From the NCBI RefSeq assembly GCF_910593785.1, contig NZ_CAJVAP010000012.1, positions 1-64,000 on the forward strand: a stretch of 64,000 nt of DNA. The letters run 5' to 3'. Of the stretch, positions 1 to 7,542 are shown in pieces. The first letter of the stretch is position 1. Each line of letters begins with the position of its first letter. A program made the position numbers and the translations under genes. The DNA is from Leucobacter soli. GTDB taxonomy: Bacteria > Actinomycetota > Actinomycetes > Actinomycetales > Microbacteriaceae. Below the pieces are notes generated by a model, which saw nothing but the letters and a program-made list of their open reading frames with translations, did not search any database and had not been told where the DNA came from.

Positions 1-480
1 AGCAGGAACCCGAAGCGCGGCCCGCCCGCCCCCTGGAAGCAGCCCGGCACCGGCGCCGACCCATCCGGCGGCGAACACCTGGAACGGCAACCACGGGCCG
101 ACACCGCCCCACAGCAGCGCCGATCCGAGCATCACGGTGGCGCCGAGCAGGAACCCGAAGCGCGGCCCGAACGCCCGCCCCGCGATGATGAGCAGGGTCA
201 GCGCCGTCTCGATGCCGCCGAAACCCGTGCCCAGGAAGCGGAGCACCATCCCGACCGCCGTGAGCGTGCCCAGCATCGCGACGACCATCGCCCCCTGGGC
301 GCCGTCTCCGAGCGCCACGAGCAGTGCACCGGCCAGCACCACGGCCGCCGCGATGGCGAGGATCGGCACGGCCCGCTGCGCGTCCTCGGGCAGCGCTGCG
401 GAGAAGAACGGCCAGGCGAATGCCGCGAGCGCTGCTGCGCTCACGATCGGGATCAGCAGCTGATTCAGCATGCGCCTCAT
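1..480 (-). CDS. ECF transporter S component, partial (C-terminus beyond window)
   Basis: The reading frame opens with ATG at 480 and runs off the left edge, giving about 160 residues. It encodes a very hydrophobic protein with several membrane spans and the stretch GGIETALTLLIIAGRAFGP, followed by GGVGPWLPFQVFAAGWVG. This is typical of the substrate-binding membrane subunit of energy-coupling factor importers (vitamins, cobalamin-like ligands). Its ATG overlaps the stop of the fused T/ATPase gene (ATGA at 477-480), so the two are translationally coupled and probably form one importer. The ligand cannot be told from this part. Bases 1-32 repeat bases 146-181 in another frame, so the last 10 or so codons may be an end artefact rather than true sequence. 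Confidence 0.8.
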   Translation of the reverse strand, partial: MRRMLNQLLIPIVSAAALAAFAWPFFSAALPEDAQRAVPILAIAAAVVLAGALLVALGDGAQGAMVVAMLGTLTAVGMVLRFLGTGFGGIETALTLLIIAGRAFGPRFGFLLGATVMLGSALLWGGVGPWLPFQVFAAGWVGAGAGLLPGGGRAALRVPA

Positions 481-2756
481 GAGAGCCGCCCGTCGATCAG
501 GCGCAGCCGACGCGTCCGTGCGCCCGCCGCGGCGAGCCGGTCGGCGAAGTCCGTGTCGTGCGTCGCGATGACGACCGCTGTGCCCTCCGCCGCGTCCGCC
601 GCCGTCAGCTCGACCAGGATCCCGGCGAGACGTTCGCACGCGGCGGCGTCGAGCCCGCGCGTCGGTTCGTCGAGCAGCAAGGTCCGCGGTGCTGAGGCGA
701 GCTGCACGGCGATGCCGAGCACCAGGCGTGTACCGGCGGAGAGGTCGCGCGGGTGCGTCGTTGCAAGGACGCCGAGCGACGGTGCGCTCTCGGCGCCGCT
801 GAGATCCGTATCCCGCTCCGATACAGGCTCGGGGCGCGAGGCGATGCCGGGGATCGACCCGGCGATCAGTCGTGCGAACCGAGCTGCCGTAGCGCCGCGC
901 TCCGCCCCGCTGCGCCGGTCCGCGTAGCGGCACTCGTCTGCGAGCGTGTCCCGGATCAGCAGGTCGTCGACCCGGTGCGGCACCAATGCGATGCCGGGCG
1001 CGCGCCCGGAGGATCCCGGGAGAGCGATGTCTTCGAGCAGACTCGTCTTGCCCGACCCGTTCGGGCCGCCGAGCACGACGATCTCGCCCGGGGAGGCCGA
1101 CAGCTCCGGAACCCGCAGGAGCTCGCGGCCACCGCGCTCGACGACATGATCCACGAGCAGCACGATCCGGTGGCCCTCGGCCCGATCCGGGCCGGCTGCG
1201 ATCGACGGACCCGACGGTGCCGTTGCCGAGCACGTCGATGCCGGGGCGCGGACCCCGTCCGACGCCCCTGACACGGCTCCGTCGCCGCCCGCGGGACCGG
1301 GCTGGAGGCTCCCCTCGCGCATCTCGAGCCGTTGCACGGCGACCTCGCTCGCCAGCGCCTCGAGCGCCTCGGGCCGGTGCTCGGCGACGAGCACCGCGCA
1401 TCCCGCGGCGAGTCTCGCGCGCAGGGCCGCGATCACGGCGGACGTCGACGCCGGGTCGAGATCCTCGATCGGTTCGTCGAGCAGCAGGATCCGCGGCTCG
1501 AGCAGGCAGGCCGCGGCGAGCGCGGTACGAGTCGCCTCCCCCGCGGAGAGCGTAGCCGGGTCGCGATCGGCGAGGCGCACGAGGTCGAATCGTTCGAGTT
1601 CCCGCTCCACGGCGGCGGCGAGCGCATCACCGGCGATCCCTTGGTGCACGAGCGCGAAGGCGAGCTCGCCCCGCACGGTCTCGGCAACGAAGGAGTGCTC
1701 CACGCGCTGCGGCACCAGCGCGACGGTGCCTGCGAGGTTCGCCGGGCGACGATCCGCGACGACCCGTCCCGCGACTTCCAGCGTTCCCGAGGCCTCGCCC
1801 CCGGTGTACGCGGGAGCGAGGCCGGCGAGCGCTGCGAGCAGGGTCGACTTGCCGCTACCGGTGGGACCGGTGAGGATGGTGAGCTCCCCCGCGCTCAGTT
1901 CGAGGTCCGCGTCCTCGAGCGTCGTCCGCAGAGTCTCCCCAGCCCGGTGCCGCACGGCGATCCCCTCTGCGCGCAGCAGTACGCGACCGGTTCCGGAGGC
2001 TCCGGCCACCGCCGGGGGCGAGGTCGGGGAATCCCCGCGGTACCCGGGGAGCTTCGAGCCGAAGCCGCGCAGCTCCATGGAGGCGCCGAGCGTGGTCGCG
2101 CGTTCGACAGCCTGCTCCAGCACCGGCACGAGCAGCCGGGCGCCTCTGCGCTCGCCCCTCATGCGCGCTGCCCGCGAGACCCGATCGGCGGCCAGCAGCA
2201 GCGCCGGCACCGTGCCGAGCGCGAGGGCGAGCACCGTCGCGACCGGCAGCAGCGGTCGAGGCGCCCGTGCCAGGACCGTGCGCACGTCGGCCAGCGCATT
2301 GGCCGCGCCGAACACGACGAACACCGCGGCGAAGCGGCTCGCCTCGGCGAGTGTGGCGAGGAGCTGCGCGAGCGTCAGCGGACCGAGCAGCGAGATGCCG
2401 CGGAACGGCCCCGAGAGCGGGATGACCGGGAGGTCGAGCAGCAGAAGCGCATCGGCTGGCGGGGCTACCGTCGAGGTGAAGATCACCCGATACGCGACGC
2501 GCAGCGCCACGAAGAGCACGGCGCCCCAGAGGCCGAGCCGCAATGCCGGGGCGCCGATCCTGCCGGCCAGCGCGCAGACGGCGAGGGCCGCGCCGACGAT
2601 GCCCAGCTGCCACCAGGGCGCCGGAGCGAGTGCCCCGGACAGCGCGCAGAGTATCGCGATGCCCCAGACGGGGCCCGGTGCGAGTGCCGGCCAGGTCGTG
2701 GCAGCCGGAGCCCGGCCGCGTCCGGCCGCCGAGACCGACTGAACTGGCGGGACCAC
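477..2756 (-). CDS. Fused ECF transporter protein: T component plus two ATPase domains
   Basis: One polypeptide of about 759 residues carries a hydrophobic EcfT-like N-terminus (roughly residues 1-240, five or so membrane spans, with the coupling-type A-R-x-R-G region ending in MRGERRGARL). Two ABC ATPase domains follow. The first has Walker A GPTGSGKST, signature LSAGEATR and Walker B ILLLDEP. The second has GPNGSGKTS, LSAGTRLV and LLLDEPTRGLD. Usually these are three separate proteins (T, A, A'); fusions of all three are known in actinobacteria. The start is uncertain: I chose GTG at 2756, because the frame further upstream reads through the lipoprotein gene and is arginine-rich shadow sequence. 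It is coupled to the S component downstream by an ATGA overlap. Confidence 0.85.
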   Translation of the reverse strand: MVPPVQSVSAAGRGRAPAATTWPALAPGPVWGIAILCALSGALAPAPWWQLGIVGAALAVCALAGRIGAPALRLGLWGAVLFVALRVAYRVIFTSTVAPPADALLLLDLPVIPLSGPFRGISLLGPLTLAQLLATLAEASRFAAVFVVFGAANALADVRTVLARAPRPLLPVATVLALALGTVPALLLAADRVSRAARMRGERRGARLLVPVLEQAVERATTLGASMELRGFGSKLPGYRGDSPTSPPAVAGASGTGRVLLRAEGIAVRHRAGETLRTTLEDADLELSAGELTILTGPTGSGKSTLLAALAGLAPAYTGGEASGTLEVAGRVVADRRPANLAGTVALVPQRVEHSFVAETVRGELAFALVHQGIAGDALAAAVERELERFDLVRLADRDPATLSAGEATRTALAAACLLEPRILLLDEPIEDLDPASTSAVIAALRARLAAGCAVLVAEHRPEALEALASEVAVQRLEMREGSLQPGPAGGDGAVSGASDGVRAPASTCSATAPSGPSIAAGPDRAEGHRIVLLVDHVVERGGRELLRVPELSASPGEIVVLGGPNGSGKTSLLEDIALPGSSGRAPGIALVPHRVDDLLIRDTLADECRYADRRSGAERGATAARFARLIAGSIPGIASRPEPVSERDTDLSGAESAPSLGVLATTHPRDLSAGTRLVLGIAVQLASAPRTLLLDEPTRGLDAAACERLAGILVELTAADAAEGTAVVIATHDTDFADRLAAAGARTRRLRLIDGRLS

Positions 2757-2767
2757 CGGAGTCCGGG

Positions 2768-3307
2768 TCAGGACTGGTCGACGGGGAGCCGCGGCTCGGT
2801 CGTGTCGCCGAACTGCCAGGCGAAGGCGACGCGCTGCCCGGGCTCGACCTGCTGGGTCTCGGCGCCCTCCTGCGCGAAGGCCCATCCCTCGCCGGTATCG
2901 ACGAACAGACCCCACCAGGCCCAGGCCGGGCCGAAGCCCGCGCAGTCGGCGGTGTACCCCTCGCCCTCGTACTCGAGCTCCTGGTCCGCAGCGGGGGCGC
3001 CGGCAACGCGGCAGGCGAAGAACTGGTCGCTCGCGGCCACGCCCTCGAGCTCGACCCCCGCCTGCTGGAACGCCTCGGCGGCGGTGATCGCGGCATCGGT
3101 CTCGGCGCAGCCCGTCTCGGGGGCGCCGCCCAGCTCGCCGAAGTCGACGACCGTCTCCACACCCGCGCAGACCTCGGAGGTCGCGGAATCCTCGGGTGCA
3201 GCGGCAGGGACCTCGGACTCGACCCCGACGCAGCCGGTCAGCGTGAGTGCGGCGGCGGCGAGCAGCGCGAATATCGCACCGGTGGTTGCTCTCATGGGGT
3301 CTCTCAT
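2768..3307 (-). CDS. Secreted lipoprotein of unknown function
   Basis: A 179-residue protein with a signal peptide ending in a lipobox LTGC (Cys at residue 26), so it should be anchored to the outer face of the membrane. The mature part is acidic and cysteine-containing, with tryptophan- and glycine-rich segments (GPAWAWWG) and no family I recognise. A second ATG four codons in (3295) is also a possible start. It lies about 50 bases after glmM and about 11 bases before the fused ECF gene on the same strand. It may therefore be co-transcribed with the ECF importer; a role as its ligand-capturing accessory protein is possible but unsupported. Confidence 0.6.
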   Translation of the reverse strand: MRDPMRATTGAIFALLAAAALTLTGCVGVESEVPAAAPEDSATSEVCAGVETVVDFGELGGAPETGCAETDAAITAAEAFQQAGVELEGVAASDQFFACRVAGAPAADQELEYEGEGYTADCAGFGPAWAWWGLFVDTGEGWAFAQEGAETQQVEPGQRVAFAWQFGDTTEPRLPVDQS

Positions 3308-3359
3308 CTCTCGATTCGTTCGGCGCTGATTCTGCGCTAGTTCACCGTCGGCTTCGACT

Positions 3360-4709
3360 TCAGACCGCGAGGCGGGTCTTCACGACCGCGGCGAGATCGT
3401 CGGCGAGCTGCTGCGCCTGTTCCTCGTCCTCGGCCTCGACCATGACGCGGACCACCGGCTCCGTGCCGGAGGGGCGCAGCAGGATGCGGCCCCGTCCGCC
3501 GAGCACGATCTCCGCCTGGGCGACGGCCTGCTGCAGCACCTCGTCGGAGGCGACCCGGCCACGATCCACCCCGCGCACATTCACCAGCACCTGCGGGTAC
3601 ACCGTCATGCATTGCGCCAGCTCGGCGAGCGAACTGCCGGTGCGGACGATCTCCGCAGCCAGGTGCAGCCCCGTGAGGATCCCGTCTCCTGTGGTCGCGT
3701 GCTCGCTCATGATGACGTGCCCCGACTGCTCGCCGCCGAGCGAATAGCCTCCGGCGTTCAGCTCCTCGAGCACGTAGCGGTCCCCGACCGCGGTCTCGAC
3801 GATGTCGATCCCGTTGTTCGCCATCGCGAGCCGGAGCCCAAGATTGCTCATCACCGTGGTCACCAGCGTGTTGCGGTGCAGCTTGCCCCGGGTCGACAGG
3901 GAGAGCGCGAGGATCGCCATGATGCGATCCCCGTCGATGACGTCGCCGTGCGCGTCGACCGCGAGGCAGCGGTCGGCGTCGCCGTCGTGCGCGATGCCGA
4001 GATCCGCGCCGTGCCGCCGCACGGTCTCTGCGAGCGGTTCCAGATGGGTCGAGCCCACACCGTCGTTGATGTTGAAGCCGTCGGGGTCGTTGCCGATCAC
4101 GGTCACGCGGGCGCCCGCGTCGCGGAACACGTCGGGCGAGATGCCGGCGGCTGCACCGTGCGCGCAGTCGAGCACGACGTGCAGGCCGTCCAGACGCTGC
4201 CCGTCGAGCGTGCCGAGCAGGTGGACGAGGTAGCGATCCTCGGCGTCGGCGAAGCGCCGGATCCGGCCCACCTCGCGGCCGGTGTTGCCCGCGAGCGCGC
4301 GGCTCATCGCCGCCTCGATCTCGTCCTCGACCTCGTCGGGCAGCTTGCGGCCGCCGCCCGCGAAGAACTTGATCCCGTTGTCCGGCGCAGGATTGTGCGA
4401 GGCGGAGACCATCACGCCGAAGTCCGCACCCGTGTCCGCGACGAGGTACGCCGCCGCGGGGGTCGGGATCACGCCGGCGTCGAGCACGTCGACGCCGACC
4501 GAGGCGAGCCCGGCCGAGACCGCCGCCGAGATGAACTCACCGGAGACTCGGGGGTCGCGTGCGACGACGGCGGTGGCGCGACGGCTCTCCGAACGCGCGT
4601 CGCGGCCCAGAACGAAGGCCGCAGACTGAGCGAGGCCCAGGGCCAGCTCGGCGGTCACATCGACCCCGGCCAGGCCCCGGACCCCGTCCGTGCCGAAAAG
4701 GCGTGCCAT
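3360..4709 (-). CDS. glmM: Phosphoglucosamine mutase
   Basis: Converts glucosamine-6-phosphate to glucosamine-1-phosphate, the step before GlmU in UDP-GlcNAc and cell-wall synthesis, in the cytoplasm. The 449-residue product starts [12 protein letters not shown] and carries the catalytic phosphoserine loop SASHNP, the metal loop DGDADR (HDGDADRC) and the C-terminal phosphate-binding RPSGTEP, all intact. Length is normal for the family. It follows rpsI by 17 bases in the order rplM-rpsI-glmM, a standard actinobacterial arrangement, and is probably part of that operon. Confidence 0.97.
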   Translation of the reverse strand: MARLFGTDGVRGLAGVDVTAELALGLAQSAAFVLGRDARSESRRATAVVARDPRVSGEFISAAVSAGLASVGVDVLDAGVIPTPAAAYLVADTGADFGVMVSASHNPAPDNGIKFFAGGGRKLPDEVEDEIEAAMSRALAGNTGREVGRIRRFADAEDRYLVHLLGTLDGQRLDGLHVVLDCAHGAAAGISPDVFRDAGARVTVIGNDPDGFNINDGVGSTHLEPLAETVRRHGADLGIAHDGDADRCLAVDAHGDVIDGDRIMAILALSLSTRGKLHRNTLVTTVMSNLGLRLAMANNGIDIVETAVGDRYVLEELNAGGYSLGGEQSGHVIMSEHATTGDGILTGLHLAAEIVRTGSSLAELAQCMTVYPQVLVNVRGVDRGRVASDEVLQQAVAQAEIVLGGRGRILLRPSGTEPVVRVMVEAEDEEQAQQLADDLAAVVKTRLAV

Positions 4710-4726
4710 AACGCGAGACGTCGCGA

Positions 4727-5203
4727 TTAGCGCTTCGAGTACTGCGGCGCCTTGCGAGCCTTCTTGAGACCGGCCTTCTTGCGCTCGATGACGCGGGCGT
4801 CGCGGCTCAGGAAGCCGGCCTTCTTGAGCGTCGGACGGTTGTGCTCGGCGTCGATCTCGTTGAGCGCGCGGGCGATCGCGAGACGGAGCGCGCCGGCCTG
4901 GCCCGAGGGGCCGCCGCCCTTGATGCGCGCGGTCACGTCGTAGGAGCCGCCCAGCTCGAGCACCGTGAAGGGGTCGGTGATCAGCTGCTGGTGCAGCTTG
5001 TTCGGGAAGTACTCGGCGAGCTCGCGACCGTTCACGGTCATGGCGCCGGAGCCGGGGATGAGGCGCACGCGGGCGATGGCCTGCTTGCGGCGGCCCACGG
5101 CGCTGCCGGGAACGGTCAGCGCGGGGCGCGGGGTCGACGCGGTCGCCTGGGCGGCCGGGGTCTCGGTGGTGTAGCTCTCGACGGCCACGTTCTCTTCAGT
5201 CAC
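4727..5203 (-). CDS. rpsI: 30S ribosomal protein S9
   Basis: 158 residues. The conserved core starts [12 protein letters not shown] and contains the NGR...YF segment, [19 protein letters not shown] and the basic C-terminus ending KAPQYSKR, whose last Arg contacts the P-site tRNA in S9 proteins. An acidic, alanine- and threonine-rich N-terminal extension of about 35 residues precedes the core, as in many actinobacteria. It lies 35 bases after rplM, with which it is co-transcribed in most bacteria. Confidence 0.98.
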   Translation of the reverse strand: MTEENVAVESYTTETPAAQATASTPRPALTVPGSAVGRRKQAIARVRLIPGSGAMTVNGRELAEYFPNKLHQQLITDPFTVLELGGSYDVTARIKGGGPSGQAGALRLAIARALNEIDAEHNRPTLKKAGFLSRDARVIERKKAGLKKARKAPQYSKR

Positions 5204-5238
5204 TTGAAAGTCCTTATCTCGAAGTTCGGAGCCGGCGA

Positions 5239-5685
5239 TTACTGGGCGACCTGGCCGATGGTGTACGGGGTCGGCTGCTGCGCAGCGTGGGGGTGCTCCG
5301 GGCCTGCGTAGACCTTCAGCTTGCGGAACTGGTCACGACCGAGCGAGGTCTTCGGCAGCATGCCGCGGATCGCCTTCTCCACGGCGCGCTCCGGGTTCTT
5401 CTCGAGGAGTTCGGTGTAGGTCACCGAGCTGAGGCCGCCCGGGTAGCCCGAGTGGCGGTAGGCGCGCTTCTTCGCAGCCTTCTGCGCGGCCATGACGACC
5501 TTCGCCGCGTTGATGATGATCACGTGATCGCCCATATCCATGTGGGGGGCGAAGGTGGTCTTGTGCTTGCCGCGGAGCAGGGCGGCGGCATGCGAGGCGA
5601 GGCGGCCGAGCACCACGTCGGTGGCGTCGATGACGAGCCAGTCGTGCGTCTGCTCAGCGGCCTTCGGTGAATACGTGCGAGTCAC
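5239..5685 (-). CDS. rplM: 50S ribosomal protein L13
   Basis: 148 residues from the GTG at 5685, giving [12 protein letters not shown]. The core contains [15 protein letters not shown], the GKHK and [10 protein letters not shown] segments and GMLPKTSLG, all typical of L13. The frame stays open upstream to 5754, but that stretch is not conserved in L13 and the known N-terminus of actinobacterial L13 matches the GTG start. First gene of the rplM-rpsI-glmM transcription unit. Confidence 0.97.
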   Translation of the reverse strand: MTRTYSPKAAEQTHDWLVIDATDVVLGRLASHAAALLRGKHKTTFAPHMDMGDHVIIINAAKVVMAAQKAAKKRAYRHSGYPGGLSSVTYTELLEKNPERAVEKAIRGMLPKTSLGRDQFRKLKVYAGPEHPHAAQQPTPYTIGQVAQ

Positions 5686-6018
5686 AGTATGCTGCTTTCG
5701 TTCGAAATGGAGTGGTTCGTGGATCCCTCCCCTGCCGCGTCCCGGCGACGACATGATCGTCGCGCGAGTGCATCGGCCCTGGGGGGCTCACATTCGGGTG
5801 CTTGCGCACCAAGGATCTACCTTATCACGAAAGCTGCTTCGCCGTTCACGCTAAGATGTGCAGCGGACCCACTCGTTAATTTCTTGGGGGGATCGAACGA
5901 GCGGATCCGCTGCGGTTCGCTCACTCGGCGCGGGGGGTTTGGGGAGATTCACGCCGTTCGTGAGCTGGACGGGGCCTGCCGGATAACTGCCGAGCGGGGC
6001 CCGCAACATCGTAGACAC
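5686..6018 (-). promoter_or_regulatory. Intergenic leader/promoter region of rplM-rpsI
   Basis: 333 bases with no convincing gene, between truA and rplM, both on the minus strand. On the minus strand a -10-like TAAGGT lies at 5819-5824, with a weak -35-like TGAACG about 18 bases further upstream. This would give a leader of about 130 bases before the GTG of rplM, long enough for ribosomal-protein autoregulation, though I see no named leader motif. The part at 5880-6018 should hold the 3' end of the truA transcript; no clear T-tailed terminator is visible. Confidence 0.35.
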
Positions 6019-6840
6019 TCAGTCGAGCGGGCTCCGCCGCGCCCGGGTCCGCTCCGCGCGGGACGCGAGCTCGTCGTCCGGCGGATAGGCGATCTCCTCC
6101 AGCGAGAGGCCGTGCGCGGGCATCACCGCGAAGCGGCTCGTCCGCTCCCTGCGGTCCCGGAGCTCGATGAGCTGCGGCCGGTCGATCCGTCCGCCGCCGA
6201 CCGCGACGACCGCGCCGACGAGCGCGCGCACCATCGAGTGGCAGAAGGCGTCGGCCTCGATGGTCGCGGCGTAGGCGCCTCCCTCGACCTCGCGCCAGTC
6301 GAAGCGCAGCAGGGTCCGCACCGCCGTGGCGCCCGCGCGCGCCTTGCAGAAGGTGGTGAAGTCCTGCAGCCCGAGCAGTTCGGCGCTCGCCTGCCGCATC
6401 GCGTCGAAGTCGAGCGATCGCGGCACGTCGGCGGTGAAGCGCGCGGTGAGCGGATCACGGGGCGCGTCCGCGCTTCGCAGGCGGTACTCGTATCTGCGGC
6501 TCACCGCTCCGAAGCGCGCGTCGAAGGCCGGGGGTGCCGGACGCACTGCGGCGATGACGATGTCGGGTGCGGTTCGCCGCAGCAACCCGTCGAGGCGGCA
6601 CGCCGTGATCCGATCCGCGAGAGCCTCGGGTACGTCGAGATGAGCGACCTGGCCGCGGGCGTGCACGCCGGCATCGGTGCGGCCGCCGACCGTGAGCCGC
6701 GGCGGATCCTGCTCCTCGGGAGTGCGCAGCAGCACGGCGAGCGCCGTTTCGACCTCGCCCTGCACCGTGCGCAGGCCGGGCTGCGCGGCCCAGCCGTGGA
6801 AGTCGGTGCCGTCGTAGCCGAGATCGAGGCGCAGCCGCAT
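6019..6840 (-). CDS. truA: tRNA pseudouridine(38-40) synthase
   Basis: 273 residues starting MRLRLDLGYDGTDFHGWA. The catalytic aspartate lies in GGRTDAGVHA and the later FCHSMVRALVG segment is typical of TruA, which isomerises uridines 38-40 of the tRNA anticodon arm. The ATG at 6840 overlaps the stop of the upstream XRE-cupin regulator (TGATG), so it is translationally coupled to a regulatory gene, which is unusual. A much longer open frame on the same strand extends to 9642, but upstream of 6840 it is only the complement of other genes. truA marks the edge of the conserved core block. Confidence 0.96.
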   Translation of the reverse strand: MRLRLDLGYDGTDFHGWAAQPGLRTVQGEVETALAVLLRTPEEQDPPRLTVGGRTDAGVHARGQVAHLDVPEALADRITACRLDGLLRRTAPDIVIAAVRPAPPAFDARFGAVSRRYEYRLRSADAPRDPLTARFTADVPRSLDFDAMRQASAELLGLQDFTTFCKARAGATAVRTLLRFDWREVEGGAYAATIEADAFCHSMVRALVGAVVAVGGGRIDRPQLIELRDRRERTSRFAVMPAHGLSLEEIAYPPDDELASRAERTRARRSPLD

Positions 6841-7421
6841 CAGCCGCCCATCGTGCGGGGGAAGGTGGCGACGATCCAGTACTCGGCGCTCTCTCCCTCG
6901 ACCGCTTCGAAGTGGTGGACCTGGTCGCCCGGGTAGGAGACGTAGTCGCCCGCGCGCGCCACGATCCGGGCATCGTTCGGGCCCGCCTTGAGCGCGCCGG
7001 ATACGACGAGCAGGTGCTCCCGCGAACCCAGCCCGTGGCTCGGGGACGACTCGTAGGAGCCGGCGTCGAGGCGGATCCGGTGGAACTCGAGCACCGACGG
7101 CCCGACGAGCGCCGTGCGCATGTGCTCGCCGACGCTGCCCTGGTCGGACACGTCGGCTCCGTCGCCCCGGCGCACCACGACGACCTGCTCCTCCTCGTGC
7201 TCCCGGACCAGCTCGGCGACATCCACCGAGAGCGCGCCCGCCACCGATCCGATCGTCGTGAGCGTCGCGTTCGAAGCGCCGGCCTCGAGCTGCGAGAGCG
7301 TCGACTTCGCCACGCCGGTGCGCGCGGCGAGCTGGGCGAGCGAGATCCCGTGGGATTCGCGGATGAATCTGACGTTCGTGCCGACGCGCTTCATCAGTTC
7401 GTCCCTGCGATCCTCGCTCAT
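6840..7421 (-). CDS. XRE-family regulator with C-terminal cupin domain
   Basis: 193 residues from the ATG at 7421 (a TTG three codons upstream is an alternative). An N-terminal helix-turn-helix covers about residues 10-65 (GISLAQLAARTGVAKSTLSQLE) and a small cupin domain covers about 110-190 (SPSHGLGSREHLLVVSG and later a GDQVHHF-type motif). Such proteins are one-component sensors in which the cupin binds a small ligand. It is divergent from the P450 fusion across 121 bases that hold three spaced TGTTC repeats, and its stop overlaps the truA start. Inference: it controls the P450 fusion and itself. Two more proteins of this type lie at 21815 and 34962. Confidence 0.9.
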   Translation of the reverse strand: MSEDRRDELMKRVGTNVRFIRESHGISLAQLAARTGVAKSTLSQLEAGASNATLTTIGSVAGALSVDVAELVREHEEEQVVVVRRGDGADVSDQGSVGEHMRTALVGPSVLEFHRIRLDAGSYESSPSHGLGSREHLLVVSGALKAGPNDARIVARAGDYVSYPGDQVHHFEAVEGESAEYWIVATFPRTMGG

Positions 7422-7443
7422 GCCTTTCAAGATACCGGTCGAA

Positions 7444-7498
7444 TGTTCGGTCGAGGTCTTGCAATGTTCCGATAGATAAGTATGATTGTTCGATATAC
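7444..7498. promoter_or_regulatory. Three phased TGTTC repeats in the regulator/P450 intergenic region
   Basis: TGTTC occurs at 7444-7448, 7465-7469 and 7487-7491, spaced 21 and 22 bases, about two helical turns apart. They extend to TGTTCGGTCG, TGTTCCGATA and TGTTCGATATAC. This phasing on one face of the helix suggests a cooperative operator, probably for the adjacent XRE-cupin protein. A GGAAAGGGG ribosome binding site lies just before the GTG of the P450 fusion. Confidence 0.5.
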
Positions 7499-7542
7499 AG
7501 GTCCACTAGGCGATCGGAACGATCGCGGAAAGGGGTGGCGAC

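Noticed and set aside
1332-3329. 665-codon plus-strand frame over the ECF and lipoprotein genes
   Set aside because: Arg/Glu/Gly-rich complement of the ATPase domains; the minus-strand frame has intact Walker motifs.
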